Positions 32,252 to 39,793 of a stretch of 64,000 nucleotides of DNA are shown piece after piece (positions within the stretch are counted from its first letter, which is position 1; every line of letters starts with the position of its first letter). The stretch is from the IMG/VR virus record IMGVR_UViG_3300035698_007355, positions 32,732-96,731 of that record; one strand, given 5' to 3'. Source of the stretch: a virus. The position numbers and the translations under genes were made by a program. Under the pieces are notes generated by a model. That model saw only the letters and a list, made by a program, of their open reading frames with translations. It had not been told where the DNA came from and searched no databases.

Positions 32252-32599
32252 ATGGCATACATAAAAAAAGATGATGGAACTTTTGAAGTAAAAGGAACAA
32301 AGAACAACTGGATAGTGTCCGAAAGGATTACTTCTTGTAATTGTCCAAAATTCAAGTTTATCCTAAAGGGACAAGGTGAATGTCACCATATGTTAGAAGT
32401 CAAATTGGGCGAGGCAAAAGTATCCCAGGCTATTGAACAGGCTACTGGGGTAGACAAATATCCAACATTCGAAAGGTCTAAATATCTTGAACCAATAATG
32501 TTACATAAGTTTATTGAGGTATTTGGAGAAAGTCAATACCGTGTCCTATCAACCACATCCATTATATTCACACATAGAGGATTAGTCCGATTAATATAG
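32252..32599 (+). CDS. SWIM zinc-finger protein
   Basis: 115 residues. ITSCNCPKFKFILKGQGECHHMLEVKL fits C-x-C-x(n)-C-x-H, the SWIM zinc finger that binds DNA or protein. The C-terminal half is helical. Last gene before the ubiquitin-like operon promoter. A second SWIM protein is encoded at 44466. Confidence 0.68.
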   Translation: MAYIKKDDGTFEVKGTKNNWIVSERITSCNCPKFKFILKGQGECHHMLEVKLGEAKVSQAIEQATGVDKYPTFERSKYLEPIMLHKFIEVFGESQYRVLSTTSIIFTHRGLVRLI

Positions 32600-32618
32600 T
32601 GTTACTACTCAATAGTTA

Positions 32619-32635
32619 AACGAAACATTTATAAA
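32619..32635 (+). promoter_or_regulatory. promoter of ubiquitin-like operon
   Basis: AACGAAACATTTATAAA, a full consensus match, preceded by GTTACTACT at 32601. Transcription would begin near 32657, about 90 bases before the beta-grasp gene. Confidence 0.75.
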
Positions 32636-32747
32636 GAGCAATTACTTAATGCTATTAAGGAAGAAAGAAAAATAAAAATGGAAAACAATCATATTCTTGG
32701 AACCAATTCTTGTGTTCCGTTAGTAAAAAACTGCGAGGTGGTATATA

Positions 32748-33134
32748 ATGCCAACAAAAACAAAAGCACAAATATGTAGGAAAATGTACGGATGTTCACT
32801 TAGTGAATTATCTGGCGGAGAGAAAGCAGCCGTAACAAAAGCTTTTAACAAACAGGACAATGACGTAGCAACTCCTAGAGTTGTAGCAAAACCAACATCA
32901 GGAGCTGGATATGCGACTGTTAAGTTTGGAAGACCAGGAGTTAATGGTGTAAAAGAATGTATCGTAGAGGTAAATTCTACTATGGGACAAGCTTTAGACC
33001 AAGCTGGGGTAAACATCAACAAAACCAAAGAAGGAGTATTGAACAAATCTGATGGTGCTGTTGTTATGTATAATAACCCAGTAGTTGATGGTGCAGTTTA
33101 TATGATTGTTCCAGGTGTTGATAGTTCTTTATAA
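32748..33134 (+). CDS. putative ubiquitin-like (beta-grasp) protein
   Basis: 128 residues, GAGGTGG before the ATG. A helical N-terminal extension (about residues 1-45) precedes a beta-grasp-like pattern: ATVKFGRPGVNGVKECIVEVNSTMGQALDQAGVNI, then VVMYNNPVVDG and VYMIVPG. The TM-x-QAL-x-QAG helix after two strands is typical of ThiS/MoaD/Ubl proteins. It ends PGVDSSL without a terminal Gly-Gly, so the downstream JAMM protease may have to trim it to the Gly. Placed first in an operon with E2, JAB and E1 genes. Confidence 0.65.
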   Translation: MPTKTKAQICRKMYGCSLSELSGGEKAAVTKAFNKQDNDVATPRVVAKPTSGAGYATVKFGRPGVNGVKECIVEVNSTMGQALDQAGVNINKTKEGVLNKSDGAVVMYNNPVVDGAVYMIVPGVDSSL

Positions 33135-33148
33135 CTTCCACCATAATA

Positions 33149-33176
33149 ATTTTTTTATTTTTTTATTTTAATTACA
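33149..33176 (+). terminator. T-rich partial terminator after Ubl gene
   Basis: Two seven-T runs and a further T-rich stretch follow the Ubl stop and precede GGAGG of the E2 gene. It may reduce downstream transcription so that Ubl exceeds the enzymes. Confidence 0.45.
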
Positions 33177-33210
33177 TCCTATTCACATTAAACCAGTAAG
33201 GAGGAAAAAT

Positions 33211-34851
33211 ATGTCAATTAAAAGAATTAAAAAAGATGAAGGTAAACCTGTTAAGAAAACAGCTAAACCTAAAATAAAAGTAAAACTAAAATCTATAAAG
33301 GTAAAAAATAAAGAAGTGTCCTTAATAGACTTATTAGTTCCACAATTAGGAAAAACTAAAACTCATAAGTGGAGCAACAAAGGTGGAAAAGATATTTTAG
33401 AAGGTATGTTAGAAGGTAAAGGGTTAATAAAAATAAACTTTCCAAAAGACTTTGACGGAGATTTCGTAATAGAAGTGGATGACAAAGCAGAACCAATCTT
33501 TAAAAAATTACAAGATATAAATAATATGGATATTACTGATAAGGATGTCAGAGACTCCATATTTAAAATGACAAGTTCAAAAATAAAAAATGGTGCTCTT
33601 TCTAAATTAGGTAAAAACAAAATTGTTTTTGACGAAATAACTAAATGGTTTAAAGACCTTGGCTTTACAAAAGTTGGAATCAAAGACTCATTAGGATATG
33701 AGTTAGAAAAAAAAGCTTTTAAGGAACTAACACTTTGTATAAAACCCGAAATGAATAACTCACAACATACCGATATGCATAGTAACCTTTTCACCAAATA
33801 TAAAAAACTTAAAGGGTTTATAGAACCTAGATATGTTGGAAGTAATATTAAACCACTACCAACTGAAAAGATAAAAGATATTAAGAGTGGGATAAATATC
33901 ATAGGTAAATATTACATTGATAGAAACCTTGTCATATTATTTTTTTCACCATTTGAAAAAGTTGATTTAGAAAAAGTTATGTCATATAAGGAAATAGAAT
34001 ACATTACCACACTAACGGCAGACCTTGAGCAAACCTTTAAATCGCTTAAAATGGAAGTAGTTGATAATGAAAAATTCCTAATGTTAATGACAGTTAAGAA
34101 TTTTAATAGGGAAGGCGAAGAAAGGTTAAAGAAATTAAAAACCGATTTAGTTAAGAAAAGGAATGACCAACATTCTTATGAATCCAAATTATTAAGTTTA
34201 TACCAAGCGACTGAAAATATGGGAGCAGATATTAAGGCATTAGAAAGTGTTAATTCTGGAAATGTAGATGATTTTCTAGCCCAAATAGCAAAACTTAAAA
34301 AAGTTCCTATCATTACAGATGTTAAATTAAATGATGGAACAATAAGTATAACCTTTAAAGAAACAACAATAAAAAGTAAATTCGGTAGAAATGTTGAAGG
34401 TAATAACGAAGGTCCTATAAGAGAAATGTTTATTGGTGCTATTACAGCCCATCTACACGGTGGAACATCAATAACTGTATCTTGTAATTATCCTACTCTT
34501 GAAAATAGTAAGGCGCATCCACACGCTAATAGTGATGGTAGTCCTTGTTTAGGAAGTGGAGATGGTCCAAATATGATGTTTAAGTTAATTGGACAAAATA
34601 ACTTCGCAGATTTTGCCTATGTATTTTGGATGTGGATTAAACGATGGAGACCAAGTGATTGTTATATAAGTCCCGCCGTTTATTATGACGACCGATTAAA
34701 ACAAGGGCTACCTGTCTTTGACCAAGTGGGAAACAGAATCAATATTAATGATGAGGGTAAAATTAAAGACGGAGAACAATTGAAATTAACAACATCCAGT
34801 GAATATGATGTAAACATAAAAAAATACAAGGGCTTTAAATCAGTCCAGTAA
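33211..34851 (+). CDS. E2-like ubiquitin-conjugating-fold protein with long N-terminal region
   Basis: 546 residues after GGAGG. A basic tail (1-35), a central alpha-helical and coiled-coil region (to about 360), and a C-terminal domain with the conserved prokaryotic E2 block AHPHANSDGSPCLGSGDG, in which Cys446 is the predicted thioester cysteine and the HPH lies just before it. It would accept the Ubl from the E1 at 35903 and pass it to targets. The N-terminal two-thirds are unlike ordinary E2s and may select targets. Confidence 0.75.
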   Translation: MSIKRIKKDEGKPVKKTAKPKIKVKLKSIKVKNKEVSLIDLLVPQLGKTKTHKWSNKGGKDILEGMLEGKGLIKINFPKDFDGDFVIEVDDKAEPIFKKLQDINNMDITDKDVRDSIFKMTSSKIKNGALSKLGKNKIVFDEITKWFKDLGFTKVGIKDSLGYELEKKAFKELTLCIKPEMNNSQHTDMHSNLFTKYKKLKGFIEPRYVGSNIKPLPTEKIKDIKSGINIIGKYYIDRNLVILFFSPFEKVDLEKVMSYKEIEYITTLTADLEQTFKSLKMEVVDNEKFLMLMTVKNFNREGEERLKKLKTDLVKKRNDQHSYESKLLSLYQATENMGADIKALESVNSGNVDDFLAQIAKLKKVPIITDVKLNDGTISITFKETTIKSKFGRNVEGNNEGPIREMFIGAITAHLHGGTSITVSCNYPTLENSKAHPHANSDGSPCLGSGDGPNMMFKLIGQNNFADFAYVFWMWIKRWRPSDCYISPAVYYDDRLKQGLPVFDQVGNRININDEGKIKDGEQLKLTTSSEYDVNIKKYKGFKSVQ

Positions 34852-34860
34852 GGAGGAAAA

Positions 34861-35892
34861 ATGACGAAATATAAGGCGGTAATAAGATTTTTAGAAGAAC
34901 CAATGAGGATTATTAAATGGTTTACAAAGAATTTCGATAAAGAAATTGGTGCTTTAGGCATCGGTGAACTTAAAGACGGGATTATGGTAATCGAAAGATT
35001 AGTATTTCCACAACAAATAGTTAATGGAGTCCACGTTCATTTCAAACCAGAAGACTGGGGACCTATTGTCCGAGATTTATCAATAGAAGATTTTGGTAAA
35101 ATAATCTTTTACTGGCACAAACATCCAGGAAGTGCAGGAGCAAGTCAAGGAGATGAAGATGATACCTTTGATGTATTTATGCCTGAAGAAAATTGTGCAA
35201 GACCATTCTTTGGTTTTATGCAAACGGCTATAAAACATAATGGTGACTTTGAATATGAGGCACGAATTGAAATGAGAGACCCTATTTGGACTACCATAGA
35301 GGATGTAGAGATTATGTCCGATGACGATTATAGTGTCGAGGAAACTTGTAAAAAAATAATCGAGGACCATATTACTCTTGGTAATGCATCAACTTCTGAC
35401 CAACCAGGAACTAAAAAAACAACCACAGTAAAAAGTAAAGTATGGAACAAAGCTAAACAGAAATTCGAAATGGATATACCTGCGGAAAACTATGATTACG
35501 ATTTACCAACATTTGAAGTTGATAAAAAGAACGGTAATATAAAACTAACCGTTAGTGATTATTTTGAAGATTGGGTATTAGATGTCCTTAGCGATGAGGC
35601 TGTTGAAATATGGGTTAAAAAATTCAAAAAAATAATTGGAGATACAAAAATAACATTTGAAATACAACCTAACAAAAAATGTATCAACAACCTTTATGAC
35701 CATTTTTCATGTATAGAAAAAGAAATGGCATTATGTAATGAAGAAGACCCTATTACAGAAGATGTTTTAGAGGACACTTTAAATAAGGATAGTGTATATT
35801 CTGAGGAAAAAGATATTAAAAAATTCAATGAAAGACATGGCAATCCAATAAGAGATAGATTTGCCCCTTATGGAAATAATTATTTATATTAG
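34861..35892 (+). CDS. JAB/JAMM metalloprotease
   Basis: 343 residues after GGAGG. A complete JAMM signature is visible: Glu36 in LGIGELKDG, then HKHPGSAGASQGD with His86, His88, Ser95 and Asp98. These enzymes cut isopeptide or peptide bonds after ubiquitin-like domains, so it should process the Ubl precursor or remove it from targets. The C-terminal 170 residues (from about 180) are a separate acidic, basic and beta-rich region of unknown role. Confidence 0.85.
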   Translation: MTKYKAVIRFLEEPMRIIKWFTKNFDKEIGALGIGELKDGIMVIERLVFPQQIVNGVHVHFKPEDWGPIVRDLSIEDFGKIIFYWHKHPGSAGASQGDEDDTFDVFMPEENCARPFFGFMQTAIKHNGDFEYEARIEMRDPIWTTIEDVEIMSDDDYSVEETCKKIIEDHITLGNASTSDQPGTKKTTTVKSKVWNKAKQKFEMDIPAENYDYDLPTFEVDKKNGNIKLTVSDYFEDWVLDVLSDEAVEIWVKKFKKIIGDTKITFEIQPNKKCINNLYDHFSCIEKEMALCNEEDPITEDVLEDTLNKDSVYSEEKDIKKFNERHGNPIRDRFAPYGNNYLY

Positions 35893-35902
35893 GAGGGATA
35901 AA

Positions 35903-36613
35903 ATGAGCGGAATAACAAATGCAAAACAGGCAAACATAATAGACTCCAGTAAAATTTCCAAATGGAAAGTTAAAGTATTTGGAATTGGGTCAATAGGTAG
36001 TAATCTTATTAAACAATTAGCTTTAACAGGCTTTACAGATATTGTTGGATATGATTATGATACCGTAGATAGTGATAATATTGGTTCACAAGAATTTGAT
36101 ATTAGACACATTGGAATGAAGAAAACAGCGGCAATACAAAAGCTTATGAAGGAAAGCTATAACTATGATGTAGCCGTAGTTGATGGAAAGTTAGACGAGA
36201 AATCCGAAATCTATCCAGAAGAAAACACAATCTATTTCTGTGGCTTTGATAGTTTAAAGGCACGAAAATTATTATGGGATAAGTTAAAGAATTTTCCTGT
36301 TATTTGGGGAGAGAGTAGAATAGGCAGAACAGCTCAAAGGTTTTATTTTGTTGACCTAAAGAATAGAAACGAAGAATGGATAAAACAATATGAAGAAAGC
36401 CTAGACCCAAGTGGACCAATGACTACACTAAAATGTGGCGAGAAAGGGACTTTTTCATCTAATACAGAATTAGTCGGTAAAATAATGCGACAAATGGTTA
36501 ATATTGCAGAGGGTAAATCAATAGCAACAATGTATGTCGGCGACTGGGGTTATCCGCCATCTATTTTTATAGCACCTAAAGATGAATTCCCTTCAGAGAT
36601 AAAGTATGAATGA
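35903..36613 (+). CDS. E1-like (ThiF/MoeB-fold) adenylating enzyme
   Basis: 236 residues from ATG 35903 (AGGAGG upstream). VKVFGIGSIGSNLIKQLAL is the nucleotide-binding GxGxxG (27-32), and IVGYDYDTVDSDNIGSQEF carries the D-x-D-x-V-x3-N motif of the E1 superfamily. A Cys in TTLKCGEKGTF is a candidate thioester residue. It would adenylate the Ubl C-terminus and transfer it to the E2. Order Ubl-E2-JAB-E1 matches known bacterial conjugation operons; here it is in an archaeal virus. Confidence 0.85.
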   Translation: MSGITNAKQANIIDSSKISKWKVKVFGIGSIGSNLIKQLALTGFTDIVGYDYDTVDSDNIGSQEFDIRHIGMKKTAAIQKLMKESYNYDVAVVDGKLDEKSEIYPEENTIYFCGFDSLKARKLLWDKLKNFPVIWGESRIGRTAQRFYFVDLKNRNEEWIKQYEESLDPSGPMTTLKCGEKGTFSSNTELVGKIMRQMVNIAEGKSIATMYVGDWGYPPSIFIAPKDEFPSEIKYE

Positions 36614-36624
36614 GGAGGAAAAGA

Positions 36625-36927
36625 ATGGAATTCAAAGATACCCTAGATATTGATTGTTATGGAAAAAGTATAAAACAAAAAAAAATACTTTGGAACATAT
36701 TCAAAAAATGGGGATATAGACACGTTTGTATAGAAGATGGAATGTTTGTAAAGGGAGATTATTGGTATGATGCTAGATATTTCCTAGTTTGTAACGATAA
36801 ATGCGTTCATCCTAGAGGCGAAAAAGAACCATTACCTGATGAAAATAATAATTTCACCTATGATAGTTTTATGTCAACCCACTGTTCAAATAGTTGGCGT
36901 GAAAGATATACAGGAAAATCAAATTGA
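36625..36927 (+). CDS. small protein with W-R-E-R-Y tail
   Basis: 100 residues from ATG 36625 (GAGGAGG upstream). Ends CSNSWRERYTGKSN. Eleven bases after the E1 gene, so it may belong to the conjugation operon. The body has paired cysteines and aromatic residues. Confidence 0.6.
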   Translation: MEFKDTLDIDCYGKSIKQKKILWNIFKKWGYRHVCIEDGMFVKGDYWYDARYFLVCNDKCVHPRGEKEPLPDENNNFTYDSFMSTHCSNSWRERYTGKSN

Positions 36928-36952
36928 TACCACATCAACGGCAGATGATACT

Positions 36953-37198
36953 ATGATACCTAAAGTAGGAGACAGAATCATATACAGAGGTACAAAAGAA
37001 GGCAAAACTGATTATGTCTGGAAACATTATTTCGAGAAATATGGAGTTAAAAAAGGCGATATAGGGATAATAGACTCTATCAGTGGTATATATTTTTATA
37101 CCATAGATGCTAAAAGACCAAATTCAATAGGGTTTTTAATTGCTGATGACCTAATATTTGCTAAAAGTTGGAAAGAACATTACGAAGGTGTAAAATGA
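36953..37198 (+). CDS. SH3/KOW-like small protein with W-K-E-H-Y tail
   Basis: 81 residues from ATG 36953. IPKVGDRIIYRGTKEG start, KGDIGIIDSISG core, KSWKEHYEGVK end. No clear ribosome site; an earlier non-ATG start is possible. Confidence 0.55.
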   Translation: MIPKVGDRIIYRGTKEGKTDYVWKHYFEKYGVKKGDIGIIDSISGIYFYTIDAKRPNSIGFLIADDLIFAKSWKEHYEGVK

Positions 37199-37260
37199 AA
37201 CTCACATTAAAAAAACATACCGATAATAAATATGATTGGAATATTCACTATGGTAATTGA
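37195..37260 (+). CDS. very small ORF
   Basis: 21 residues, ATGA overlap with the upstream gene and overlapping the start of the next. May serve translational coupling only. Confidence 0.25.
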   Translation: MKLTLKKHTDNKYDWNIHYGN

Positions 37261-37525
37261 ATTATATACATATGTTGAAACGGTAAGTCCATCTACTATG
37301 GTTCATTTTTTATCGGCAGCTACAACTATGTATCCAGATAGTTACTATACGGATGATAATATAATAAGATTTCATAATACAGGAAAAGGATATATTAAAA
37401 TATCCAATGAAGAAGTGGCAGCTAAAATTGTTGGTATAGGTCTATTTCGATTACTAGAAAAAATACCAGAATTTTATAGTATGCTTAGAGGAACAACAAT
37501 AGCTAATGATTTAAAGGACGATTAA
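37250..37525 (+). CDS. hypothetical protein
   Basis: 91 residues. Alpha/beta pattern (VIELYTYVETVSPSTMVHFLS). Function unknown. Confidence 0.5.
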   Translation: MVIELYTYVETVSPSTMVHFLSAATTMYPDSYYTDDNIIRFHNTGKGYIKISNEEVAAKIVGIGLFRLLEKIPEFYSMLRGTTIANDLKDD

Positions 37526-37527
37526 CA

Positions 37528-37887
37528 ATGGTATATTTATGTAGAGATTGCGGACACGATGAAAGTTTTGATGCCATACAAAACGTTACGGAATATTGTA
37601 CGGAATCTGTTACATTAAATGGTGATGGAGAAGTTATAGATTGGGGAGATAGAGATACCAACGATAGCGAAGTTACTGATGGTCCTGATAATATAGAATG
37701 TGGAGAATGTAATTCTAGTAATGTTGAAGAATACGATACCCAAGAAGAAATGGAAATTGCACAAGAGGAAGACAGAATAGAAAGAGAGGATATAGAAACA
37801 GGAACAATATCCCCTACCGCTACTATATCTAATTCTGATGGTGTAGTTAATTGGAAAGAAACATATTTACGAAGGAGGAAAGAATAA
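37528..37887 (+). CDS. acidic zinc-ribbon protein with W-K-E-T-Y tail
   Basis: 119 residues. CRDCGH and CGECNSSN form a ribbon around an acidic insert, then a Glu-rich linker and VNWKETYLRRRKE. It combines the two commonest microprotein features of this genome. Confidence 0.6.
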   Translation: MVYLCRDCGHDESFDAIQNVTEYCTESVTLNGDGEVIDWGDRDTNDSEVTDGPDNIECGECNSSNVEEYDTQEEMEIAQEEDRIEREDIETGTISPTATISNSDGVVNWKETYLRRRKE

Positions 37888-37892
37888 ATAAA

Positions 37893-38924
37893 ATGGAAGA
37901 AACGAAAGATTTAAATAGTCAAACTACTATACTAAAGGATGGACCGGAAAACAACGACGGTGGGGAACCAGGGGGAACCACCTTGAACAAAACTAAGCAA
38001 CCTGTAAAGGATATATCCTTAACAAGTAGTAAAAAGGGGAACCAGGGGGTACCACCCCGTGAACCGCTCAAATTGAGCCCTACTTCTATATTAACATATA
38101 AGTCGTGCCCAAGACAATTCTATTATAGTTATATCCTTAAAATACCAACTAAATTAAATATACATCTTGTAAAAGGTAATGTTGTGCATAAGGTATTTGA
38201 GGATTTCTTTAAGAAAAAAGCCTACTTCAAAAAAGATTTAGAAGGAGAAGCTTTAATGTTATTTGAAAGAGCTTGGCTAAAGAAAAAGGAAGAATTGGAT
38301 TCTCTCTCATTAACGCCGGAAGAACTGGCTGTTGAGAAAAAGGATTGTATGAATATGGTTAGTTCATATATCCACAAATTAAGAATCGATATGGACCTTC
38401 TAATTCACATTGGAAAAGCTAAAAATGAGGCTCACGCTTATATGTTAGTTAGACCACAAATGAAAGAGTTATATCTTGCCGACAAAGAATTAAGATTAAG
38501 AGGATATGTAGATAGAGTCCACATAGACTTTAATGGTGATACAACACTTGGCGATTATAAAACAAGTTCTAGGTACGGATTAGGTATAAAAGATGATTAT
38601 GAATTACAAACAGGGCTATACGCTCTCTTATACAATCGTGTGAAGGGTTTAAACGCTGATTGGACCAGTATTATCTATTTTAGATACGGATACGAGGTCG
38701 CAACAAGAGTGTCACCAGAACGCGTTAAACGAGCCCTGGACGCAACCCTTGAATTACGTGATAAAGTTGATGCTACCCTTGAAAAAGAGGATTATCCATT
38801 ACAACAATCCAAATTGTGTAAATGGTGTAATCATTTAGACCGATGTAGTGGGATTCGTGATGTAGAGGATAAATTGCGACAGGAAAAAGCAATTGCTGAA
38901 TTCAAGAAAAAAGGTGACAAATAA
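37893..38924 (+). CDS. Cas4/RecB-like PD-(D/E)XK exonuclease with Fe-S cysteines
   Basis: 343 residues from ATG 37893 (GGAGG upstream). LSPTSILTYKSCPRQFYYSY opens the RecB-type nuclease fold, GNVVHKVFEDFF is motif I, LGDYKTSS the D-x(n)-Y-K core, and YELQTGLYALLYNR the Q-x3-Y motif. CKWCNHLDRCSG with the early Cys makes a 4Fe-4S site as in Cas4/AddB. It probably resects DNA ends in viral recombination. The first 60 residues are a low-complexity linker with a 21-base DNA repeat. Confidence 0.85.
   Translation: MEETKDLNSQTTILKDGPENNDGGEPGGTTLNKTKQPVKDISLTSSKKGNQGVPPREPLKLSPTSILTYKSCPRQFYYSYILKIPTKLNIHLVKGNVVHKVFEDFFKKKAYFKKDLEGEALMLFERAWLKKKEELDSLSLTPEELAVEKKDCMNMVSSYIHKLRIDMDLLIHIGKAKNEAHAYMLVRPQMKELYLADKELRLRGYVDRVHIDFNGDTTLGDYKTSSRYGLGIKDDYELQTGLYALLYNRVKGLNADWTSIIYFRYGYEVATRVSPERVKRALDATLELRDKVDATLEKEDYPLQQSKLCKWCNHLDRCSGIRDVEDKLRQEKAIAEFKKKGDK
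37962..38056. repeat. two G-rich 21-base direct repeats
   Basis: GGGGAACCAGGGGGAACCACC at 37962-37982 (21 bases) and a copy with one change at 38036-38056, inside the 5' coding part of the nuclease gene. Very G-rich for this genome. Confidence 0.6.
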
Positions 38925-39307
38925 TGGGGCTACCAACAGATGAATTTAAATGTAGGTTATGTAGCTTACCATCAAGAACACCAAGTGATGAGGACATATC
39001 TATTTGTGAAACTTGTGCCTATTTCAAAAAGACAGATGAAAATTGGGCAAAGATAGAACAAAAGGATAAAAAATCTAAGGAAAAGAATATACTTGTTGGT
39101 AGATACATACAAGAAGGTATGGGTGACGGCTACGCTATATATAATATCACAAAAGAAAATAAAAATACGGTACAAATAGAAGTAGTTACAGGAATTGGCG
39201 ATGATTGGATAATACCATATTGGGGTGAAAAAACCACAATAGATAAAAAATATGCTACCGAACAATTAAGATGTAGAGATTTACCACCTTTATTCGGAGA
39301 AGAATAA
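38924..39307 (+). CDS. zinc-binding hypothetical protein
   Basis: 127 residues. CRLCS and CETCA pairs at the N-terminus, a lysine-rich linker, then a beta-rich C-terminal part. Its start overlaps the nuclease stop by one base. Confidence 0.55.
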   Translation: MGLPTDEFKCRLCSLPSRTPSDEDISICETCAYFKKTDENWAKIEQKDKKSKEKNILVGRYIQEGMGDGYAIYNITKENKNTVQIEVVTGIGDDWIIPYWGEKTTIDKKYATEQLRCRDLPPLFGEE

Positions 39308-39308
39308 A

Positions 39309-39467
39309 ATGGAAACAATACATATACGATTAAGTTTTAAAAGTAGATGGGAATTATACCTATTAAAGATTAAGATAGGAGACCCTCATAAATCAAAATT
39401 TAGGGTAGCTATTGATGAACTTCCAGAACTGTTTAAAAAGAAAAAAATAGGAGCGTTATTTGGATAA
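39309..39467 (+). CDS. small basic protein
   Basis: 52 residues (IHIRLSFKSRWELYLLKIKI). Function unknown. Confidence 0.45.
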   Translation: METIHIRLSFKSRWELYLLKIKIGDPHKSKFRVAIDELPELFKKKKIGALFG

Positions 39468-39468
39468 A

Positions 39469-39753
39469 ATGGGAATATACGGATTTGCAAATATCGAAAT
39501 AGTATTTGAGGAAAACACTAGTGAAGACCAAATAAAAACATTCTTTGAAACTCTTGAAAGCCGAGAAGAATTATCTATCAGTAATATAAAGGATAATTAT
39601 TTTGAAGTTCATAGTATGAGGGTGCAAAATTTAGAATACCAATGTAGTATTGTAATAGAAATATGTAAAGTAACCCCTTATATCGCAGAAGCCTCATTTA
39701 GTGGTTTTACAGAATATGATTTAGGGGTATATTATAATAAAGGAGACGAGTAA
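39469..39753 (+). CDS. hypothetical protein
   Basis: 94 residues from ATG 39469; alternating strands and helices. After the TAA the same frame continues EDWKNKDKEVLN before a second TAA, recalling the W-K tail seen elsewhere. Confidence 0.5.
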   Translation: MGIYGFANIEIVFEENTSEDQIKTFFETLESREELSISNIKDNYFEVHSMRVQNLEYQCSIVIEICKVTPYIAEASFSGFTEYDLGVYYNKGDE

Positions 39754-39793
39754 GAGGATTGGAAAAATAAAGACAAAGAGGTTTTAAATTAAA

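Noticed and set aside
32678-32779. 33-codon frame in the leader of the Ubl operon
   Set aside because: No ribosome site and it overlaps the Ubl gene in another frame; recorded only as possible leader ORF.
33363-33902. Minus-strand frame of 179 residues
   Set aside because: Shadow of the E2-like gene; Leu/Ser/Phe-rich as expected for the reverse of a Lys/Glu-rich gene.
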